From positions 265,970 through 329,969 of the forward strand of contig NZ_QBKP01000002.1 of NCBI RefSeq assembly GCF_003054195.1: a stretch of 64,000 bases of DNA. The letters run 5' to 3'. Positions 59,463 through 64,000 of the stretch are shown in pieces. Every line of letters begins with the position of its first letter. The stretch's first letter is position 1. A program made the position numbers and the translations under genes. The notes beneath the pieces are model-generated. The model was not told the origin of the DNA and ran no database searches. It saw nothing but the letters and a program-made list of their open reading frames with translations. The DNA is from Gemmobacter caeni. Lineage in GTDB: Bacteria > Pseudomonadota > Alphaproteobacteria > Rhodobacterales > Rhodobacteraceae.

Positions 59463-59564
59463 ATGTTGTCAGATCACCAGCAGAAACGGGCCAGGACGGG
59501 TCGGCCGGGCGAGGCGTTACGGGCCGATGACCCGATGATCTGTCCATGTCCGGATCACGCGTGA
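59463..59564 (+). CDS. small open reading frame (33 residues)
   Basis: GAGGAG stands 5 bases before the ATG, a better ribosome site than many larger genes here have. The product is hydrophilic and contains CPCPDH. It may be a leader peptide or small protein in front of the phosphatase operon. Evidence rests on the ribosome site and promoter only. Confidence 0.4.
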   Translation: MLSDHQQKRARTGRPGEALRADDPMICPCPDHA

Positions 59565-59587
59565 CGGGTCCGGTCGGAATGTCCCGT

Positions 59588-60418
59588 ATGTCGATTTGCG
59601 AAAAAGCGAATCGGTCAGACTCACGGCGCAGGCGCCTGGTCGCCTGCCTTTTTCTCGTGATGTCCCTCGCCCCTTCTTTTGGCGCGCGCGCGTCTGATGA
59701 GGCTGAGGCCCGCTTCACGGAGGCGATGTGGGGGGCGGACCTTCTGCTGACGCTCGCCGCGGGACCCGCGGTTCTTCCGGCGGGTCTTGATCTCGGCCTC
59801 CCGCCGGTCCCGAGCCCGCAGGAGACACGCGATGAGCTTGACCGGCTCCAGTTCGTCCAGACAGCGCTCCGGGACGAGGCGACCCGTCGGCTGATCGCGT
59901 TCGAGGCGGAGACGGATGCGGTCAGCCTGCTCCGCGACTACGGGATGATCCCGGCCCGGGAGGCCGCTCCCGAGTTGTGGTCGCTGCTCGAGGTCACCGG
60001 AACGGAGGCGGCCTGGTTCACGTTGCGTGCGAAACGTGAGTCCTCACGTGCACGGCCGACACAGATCCGGCCCTCCCTCGGAGCGGTGATACCGGTGCCC
60101 GCGCACCCCTCCTACCCGTCGGGCCATGCGGCGCAGATCTACGCGCTGGCGGAGGTTCTGGGTCGGATCGTCCCGGACTGCGTTCCGGACTACCGCCGTG
60201 TTGCGGCCGGGGTCGCGATCCGACGTGAGATCGCCGGGGTCCACTTCCCCTCCGACACCAGGGCGGGCGCTCATCTCGCGGAACGGGTCACGAGCGCGCT
60301 TTTCGGGAGGGAGTCGGTGGGGGGTCTGCTCGCGGATGCGGCCCCCGTGCAGCGTGCGCATGTCGCAAGCTACGGCTGCGCCCCCTCTGCGCCGGACGGA
60401 ACGGGGGGGCTCAGATGA
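59588..60418 (+). CDS. exported class A PAP2-type acid phosphatase
   Basis: A 276-residue protein with a signal peptide (RRRRLVACLFLVMSLAPSFGARA). The three PAP2 motifs are present: KRESSRARP (K-x6-RP), YPSGHA (PSGH) and RREIAGVHFPSD (R-x5-H-x3-D; Arg replaces the usual first Ser). Such enzymes release phosphate from nucleotides or lipids in the periplasm. The start is uncertain (59579 or 59588), and the element TTTGCGAAAAAG (59595-59606) would lie in the first codons. It overlaps the next gene by 4 bp. Confidence 0.82.
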   Translation: MSICEKANRSDSRRRRLVACLFLVMSLAPSFGARASDEAEARFTEAMWGADLLLTLAAGPAVLPAGLDLGLPPVPSPQETRDELDRLQFVQTALRDEATRRLIAFEAETDAVSLLRDYGMIPAREAAPELWSLLEVTGTEAAWFTLRAKRESSRARPTQIRPSLGAVIPVPAHPSYPSGHAAQIYALAEVLGRIVPDCVPDYRRVAAGVAIRREIAGVHFPSDTRAGAHLAERVTSALFGRESVGGLLADAAPVQRAHVASYGCAPSAPDGTGGLR

Positions 60419-60618
60419 CCGTCAGGTCCAGATCTGATCGTCCGGTTCCTGCCGCAGGCCACCAGGTGAGACTTCTGGTGTTCCCTGACCTTTGGGAGCC
60501 GGATCCGCATGAGCTTGCGTCCCGGGACGGGATGCGTCCTGCGGAGGAGTCCCCCTTCTGGTGCGAGGAGGAGGCTCCCGGCCCCCTGGTGTCGCCGCTG
60601 AGACGGGGCCTGGCATGA
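60415..60618 (+). CDS. small protein between phosphatase and sigma factor
   Basis: A 67-residue soluble protein joined to both neighbours by ATGA overlaps, which is the main evidence for translation. It contains FPDLWEPDPHEL and one Cys. It could be an anti-sigma or coupling peptide by position, but nothing in the sequence shows that. Confidence 0.5.
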   Translation: MTVRSRSDRPVPAAGHQVRLLVFPDLWEPDPHELASRDGMRPAEESPFWCEEEAPGPLVSPLRRGLA

Positions 60619-61472
60619 GCGGGGGGGTCTCGAGCCGGCTACGAAGTGAGCGGCTCTCCCCTGAGGAGGAGAGGGAGCTCGCCCTGAGGTGGCGACGTGA
60701 CGGGGACCTGGCGGCCCGGGACCGGATCATTCGGGCCCATTTCGACCTGATCCGAGGGGTGATCGCGCGGCTCAGGTCCCGCGCAAGGTCCCCTGAGGAC
60801 CTGTTTCAGGACGGGGTCATGGGGCTGATGCGGGCGCTGGACCGGTATGACCCCGACAACGGGAACCGCTTTTCCACCTATGCGGTGTTCTGGGTCCGGG
60901 CAGAGATCCAGAACGCGATCGGTCAGACCGCCGGGCTGATCCGGGTGCCGAGATCGGAGAAGACCCAGAAGGTCTTCGCCTGGTATCAGCAGACCCGGGC
61001 TCGGGTCGAGTCGGACGTGGCGCTCGGGCGCATCCCGCTCCCTGAGGACGGGATCGAGCGGGAGGCGGCGCGGCGGATCGGGCTCTGCCCGGACCAGATC
61101 AGGTCGCTCCTGACGCTGACGCAACTTCAGGAGATCCCGGTGGAGACGCATCCGGGATCGGAGGACCCGAGCGACGAGCGTCCGGGCAGGGTCCTCTATA
61201 CGGAGGAGACCCCCGAGACCGAGCTCTTCGGGGAGCAGAGTCGGACGCTGTTCCGGAGCCTCGTAGAGGACGGCCTGGCCGAGCTGAAGCCGCGAGAGCG
61301 GGAGGTTCTGGAGCGCAGGCACCTTTTTGATGAGCCGCAGACCCTTCAGATGATCGCGGAGGAGTTCGGGCTGACCCGCGAAAGAATACGGCAGATCGAG
61401 GTGAGGGCGCTTGAGAAGCTGAGACGCCGACTGCGCGGAAACCGGACCCTGCGTGACACGCTGGCGAACTGA
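60615..61472 (+). CDS. RpoH-like alternative sigma-70 family factor
   Basis: A 285-residue sigma factor. Region 2 is DLFQDGVMGLMRALDRYDPDNGNRFSTYAVFWVRAEIQ (~62-99), then an RpoH-box-like TQKVFAWYQQTRAR (~117-130), and region 4 LKPREREVLERRHLFDEPQTLQMIAEEFGLTRERIRQIEVRALEKL (~224-269). Region 1.1 is lacking, as in RpoH. It could direct host polymerase to promoters of this element. It overlaps the small gene before it by 4 bp and may be controlled with the phosphatase. Confidence 0.92.
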   Translation: MSGGVSSRLRSERLSPEEERELALRWRRDGDLAARDRIIRAHFDLIRGVIARLRSRARSPEDLFQDGVMGLMRALDRYDPDNGNRFSTYAVFWVRAEIQNAIGQTAGLIRVPRSEKTQKVFAWYQQTRARVESDVALGRIPLPEDGIEREAARRIGLCPDQIRSLLTLTQLQEIPVETHPGSEDPSDERPGRVLYTEETPETELFGEQSRTLFRSLVEDGLAELKPREREVLERRHLFDEPQTLQMIAEEFGLTRERIRQIEVRALEKLRRRLRGNRTLRDTLAN

Positions 61473-61488
61473 TCGAGGAGAGCCGAAA

Positions 61489-61779
61489 ATGCGAGAAAAG
61501 ATAACGAGGGAGGCGCTCCTGAGCGCGGAGATCGAGGGACCGTTCCGCGTCGCCGGCGAGGACCGGTTCCGGGCCGAAAAGCTCTTCGAGATCCGGCTCA
61601 CCGGACGGGAGGACTGTCCCGACCTCGTCCTGAGCGGTCCGGACGGGGGCGCACTTCGTGTCGTTGATGAGGACGGGACGGAGCTCGGCGAGGAGGAGGT
61701 TCAGGTCCTGCTCTGGGAGCGTCTGGAGGGGTTTGACGAGGTGATCGAGCGCCTCACGGGCCCGCTTCCGGCCCCCTGA
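61489..61779 (+). CDS. small acidic hypothetical protein
   Basis: A 96-residue acidic, soluble protein. GAGGAG precedes the ATG, 16 bp after the sigma factor stop, so it is in the same operon. It has a compact alpha/beta look; no family is recognised. The end overlaps a terminator. Confidence 0.6.
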   Translation: MREKITREALLSAEIEGPFRVAGEDRFRAEKLFEIRLTGREDCPDLVLSGPDGGALRVVDEDGTELGEEEVQVLLWERLEGFDEVIERLTGPLPAP

Positions 61780-61790
61780 TCAGCGGGCCC
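61758..61790. terminator. bidirectional terminator between convergent genes
   Basis: GGGCCCGCT and AGCGGGCCC form a perfect 9-bp stem with a 15-base loop that contains both stop codons. Confidence 0.6.
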
Positions 61791-62121
61791 AGGGCGGGAC
61801 CGGGCCGCGGCGCATCTGTGCGCCCGGGTCCTCGAACGGGGTCATCCCCCCCGCGTCGGATCCGGCGAACGGGTCAGCGACAGGCCCCACGCCCGGATCC
61901 GCTTGGCGCAGAAGATCCGCGACCTGTTTCTCCGGCAGCCCCAGTCCGCGCATCCCCTCCCGCAGCGCCGACCTGTCGATAGGCCGGACCAGATCAGCGG
62001 TCCGCTCCGGGTCTATCAGGAGCGCGTCCCGGATCAGTGACTGTCCGGTTTTTGACCCGGGCGGAACGGTCCCGGCGCACAACGGGGCCAGAATCCTCTC
62101 GATATTCGTCTTTTCGGCCAT
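61780..62121 (-). CDS. hypothetical protein
   Basis: A 113-residue soluble protein starting MAEKTNIERILAPLCAGTVPPGSKTGQ. GGAGG precedes the ATG at 62121, so the frame from 62319 is too long. The centre is helical (ALREGMRGLGLPEKQVADLLRQAD) and the tail is Gly/Pro-rich. Function unknown. Confidence 0.6.
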   Translation of the reverse strand: MAEKTNIERILAPLCAGTVPPGSKTGQSLIRDALLIDPERTADLVRPIDRSALREGMRGLGLPEKQVADLLRQADPGVGPVADPFAGSDAGGMTPFEDPGAQMRRGPVPPWAR

Positions 62122-62284
62122 GGGACCTCCGTGGTTCTCCGGTCGCGGGTGGCGGCGTGCCCGCCCCCACAGGAGATGGTGCGGATCGAGAAATCCACAA
62201 TGATCTTTCGGGGAGGGGAAACGGTGCGTTGCGGCGGTTCCGCCTGATCGCATAGGATGAGGGGTAGAAAACAAGAGGTTCAAT
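62122..62284. promoter_or_regulatory. divergent intergenic region
   Basis: It contains AAATCCACA (62191-62199), matching seven of nine bases of a DnaA box, and TAGGAT near 62260 as a weak -10. No dispersed element is present. Confidence 0.3.
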
Positions 62285-62632
62285 ATGTCGCAACCCGTCG
62301 TGCAGCCCTCCCCCGTCATCCTCCCCCCTGCGATCCCGACGAAGACGCGCAGTTTCCAGCAGCGCGTGGATTATGCCGGGAAGGCGCTGCGCAGGGGGCG
62401 CTGGGGGCGGCGCTTCGACTCCTGTTTCGAGGGGCCGGACGCGGCCCATGTGGCCGCGGTTCTCGTCCTGCGCGCGGAGCGCAGCCGGGACCTGAAAGAG
62501 GCGATCCTGCGCGCCTTCAAGACGCAGGAGTGGCAGGAGGTCCCCTGGGTGAAAGCGATGGACCGGTTCTCCGGGATGGGGGCAAGGGAGATCGGACAGG
62601 ACGCCTTGCGTGTGCAAGCCGAACAGGGATAA
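62285..62632 (+). CDS. hypothetical protein
   Basis: A 115-residue basic protein. A Pro-rich N-terminus leads to a helical domain (~24-100) with several Arg and Trp. AAGAGG precedes the ATG. It might bind nucleic acid, but no motif is recognised. Confidence 0.55.
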   Translation: MSQPVVQPSPVILPPAIPTKTRSFQQRVDYAGKALRRGRWGRRFDSCFEGPDAAHVAAVLVLRAERSRDLKEAILRAFKTQEWQEVPWVKAMDRFSGMGAREIGQDALRVQAEQG

Positions 62633-62668
62633 ATTTTCGCAAAACCTATTGATAAAGATTTTCGCAAA
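62606..62668 (+). promoter_or_regulatory. promoter with two TTTTCGCAAA elements
   Basis: TTGCGT (62606-62611), 16 bases, GATAAA (62628-62633), then TTTTCGCAAAA directly (62634-62644). A second copy lies at 62659-62668, 25 bases on and in the same orientation; GATAAA also stands just upstream of it. Confidence 0.65.
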
Positions 62669-62712
62669 TAATAGATGTAGGGGGACTCGAACATCACAGG
62701 AGAGGGTTCCCC

Positions 62713-63243
62713 ATGTTTCTCGGCCTCAAGTCCGTCCTGACCGTTTCCCTGCTGGCCGCAACGGTGGCCGGCTGCACGACGCAGACCCAACCCTTGCAGA
62801 ACGGCGCCTCCGTTTATCGGGCCTCGGAATCGCAACGTGCGATGTATGCGGCCTCCTGCCGGGTCATCTCCGCCCGCTACGTGGCTGTTGTCGGGGACAG
62901 CCAGGAGGACCGCAACCGGAGCGCCGCAACGACCGGGGTCGGGATCGTTACCGGCGCCCTGATCGGAAATGCGATCGGTCGTGAGATCGGCGGCGGGTCC
63001 GGCAATCGGCTGGCGCGCAACCTCGGAACGGTCGCGGGCGCTGCGATCGGCGCGGGCGCGGCGGACGCGGCGAACCAGCGTCGGACCACCCGTCAGGGCG
63101 TGGAATATCTGGTCGCCCTCGATCGCGGAGAGCGTCGGGTCATCGTCCAGAACCTCAACCCGGGCGAGGCACCGATCCCCGCTGGCGCCGCCTGCGACCT
63201 GGTGGGCGGCCGCGGGCATGACCGGGTCGTTCCCGCATATTGA
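62713..63243 (+). CDS. glycine-zipper outer-membrane lipoprotein
   Basis: A 176-residue lipoprotein with signal MFLGLKSVLTVSLLAATVAGC (lipid Cys21). Residues ~76-122 form a glycine-zipper (GVGIVTGALIGNAIGREIGGGSG..LGTVAGAAIGAGAADA) of the Rickettsia 17-kDa/SlyB kind. A C-terminal domain with one Cys follows. Such proteins sit in the outer membrane and may stabilise the envelope. It may also act in entry exclusion, but there is no proof. Confidence 0.82.
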   Translation: MFLGLKSVLTVSLLAATVAGCTTQTQPLQNGASVYRASESQRAMYAASCRVISARYVAVVGDSQEDRNRSAATTGVGIVTGALIGNAIGREIGGGSGNRLARNLGTVAGAAIGAGAADAANQRRTTRQGVEYLVALDRGERRVIVQNLNPGEAPIPAGAACDLVGGRGHDRVVPAY

Positions 63244-63314
63244 GCGAAAAACCGAGTCTCTGGGAATTTTCGGCAAACCGGTCTATGATGATCGGGACGC
63301 CGGGATCCCCAGAG

Positions 63315-64000
63315 ATGCATGACCTCCTTAACAGAACGGGCCCCTACCTCCACGCCCCCGATGACGTCTCGAGGCTCAGCTTCGAGACGGGCGGGACGCC
63401 GCGCGTCTTCACCCTCCTGATCGCGGCTGCGACGGAGAGCCGTCGGGCCGACCGCTCCGTGGGCGGGATCGTCATCCTCGATGAGGACGAGGGGGCGGTC
63501 GTGCTCGATAGGCACCTGGTCGCGGAGCCCGAACGTCAGGACGCGGAGTTCTACCGGATCCGGGGGATGGGCTGGCCTGAGTTTTCCGCCTTCTGCCGGA
63601 GCCATGAGCGCTTCCGGAGTCGGGCCTTTGACCTGGTCGATCCTCATGATCGGCCGCTGCCGGGGAGCCGTCGGCGGCAGGCCGCGCTCCCGGCCCCGGT
63701 GCCGCTCGCAGTCCGGGCGGGGGAACTGCGCTCGGACCTGATGATCCGTTCCCGGACCGCCCCTGATGGCACCCCCCTTTTCCCGCGCACTGATCGCTCC
63801 CAGGCGATCGAGGAGCTCACAGCCTCGCCCCTCTCGGCGGGTCCGCATGGCCTCCTCATGATGAGCTGGCCGATCCGGTTCCCTGAGCTGGCCGACCTGT
63901 CCGGGCTTCAGGGGGGCAGGGCGGTTGATCGCGCCCTTGATCCGGCCTGGTCTGAGCTGATCGGACAACGGCCGGAACTGATCGAGGAGGCGCGACTGGA
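63315..64000 (+). CDS. hypothetical protein, 3' end beyond the window
   Basis: The frame is open for 228 codons and runs off the right edge. ATG 63315 is used; in-frame ATGs at 63285 and 63288 are possible and none has a good ribosome site. The start of the protein (MHDLLNRTGPYLHAPDDVSRLSF) is soluble, with no signal. A GCGAAAAAC element (63244-63252) lies upstream. The opposite-strand frame 63093-63968 looks like a shadow. Confidence 0.5.
   Translation, partial: MHDLLNRTGPYLHAPDDVSRLSFETGGTPRVFTLLIAAATESRRADRSVGGIVILDEDEGAVVLDRHLVAEPERQDAEFYRIRGMGWPEFSAFCRSHERFRSRAFDLVDPHDRPLPGSRRRQAALPAPVPLAVRAGELRSDLMIRSRTAPDGTPLFPRTDRSQAIEELTASPLSAGPHGLLMMSWPIRFPELADLSGLQGGRAVDRALDPAWSELIGQRPELIEEARL

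Noticed and set aside
63093-63968. 291-codon frame on the - strand at the right edge
   Set aside because: It overlaps the lipoprotein gene and the open + strand frame, has no ribosome site and a shadow-like composition.
1-64000. tRNA and rRNA genes
   Set aside because: No cloverleaf with a GGTTCRAATCC-type T-loop and no rRNA-like stretch was seen on either strand by reading; a tRNAscan run would be decisive.

Overview
The window is one GC-rich, gene-dense stretch that reads as part of a large conjugative element (plasmid or integrative element), most likely from an alphaproteobacterium. That host guess is an inference from base composition, gene style and promoter style; there is no rRNA, tRNA or housekeeping marker to fix it. 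The element carries two machines related to those of IncI-type plasmids: a type IVB (Dot/Icm, TraH-Y) secretion system and a type IVB thin pilus (PilL-PilV).

Layout. 1-2.9 kb: the end of the DotO/IcmB ATPase, an exported protein and a possible winged-helix protein. 2.9-16.3 kb: a class A penicillin-binding protein, a small possible DNA-binding protein, HU, a UvrD/Rep helicase, an LPD7 protein, a protein carrying only the DnaA DNA-binding domain, a YqaJ-type exonuclease and a tyrosine recombinase. 16.3-21 kb: a 490-bp non-coding stretch, then dotD-dotC-dotB-icmT in the same order as traH-I-J-K. 21-30.1 kb: a DnaQ-type exonuclease (+ strand), then on the - strand dotM, two exported proteins, dotL and a RuvC-like nuclease. 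dotL is interrupted in its Walker A motif by a 272-residue class 3 intein. 30.4-33.8 kb: pilus accessory genes (one TcpQ/PilL-like) and thymidylate kinase. 33.9-43.9 kb: large modular secreted adhesins, a small barrel-like protein and a subtilase. 44-56.9 kb: the thin-pilus operon (secretin, PilO, PilP-like, PilQ ATPase, a pilin-like adhesin, PilR), then four small pilins and a large minor pilin, all with no leader peptide. 57-64 kb: an Mrr-type restriction enzyme, an HD phosphohydrolase, a DUF192 protein, a PAP2 phosphatase, an RpoH-like sigma factor, small unknown genes and a glycine-zipper lipoprotein.

Working together: DotB/C/D/L/M/O and IcmT form the DNA-transfer channel and coupling apparatus; the thin pilus and adhesins probably bring mating cells together; the helicase, exonucleases, HU, RuvC-like and DnaA-like proteins handle the DNA. 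The clearest unexplained signal is a short element, TTTGCGAAAAA or its complement, found in about 25 intergenic places across the whole window. In seven promoters it directly abuts the -10 box, in either orientation. It looks like the operator of an element-wide regulon. The two strongest findings are this motif and the class 3 intein in the P-loop of DotL.
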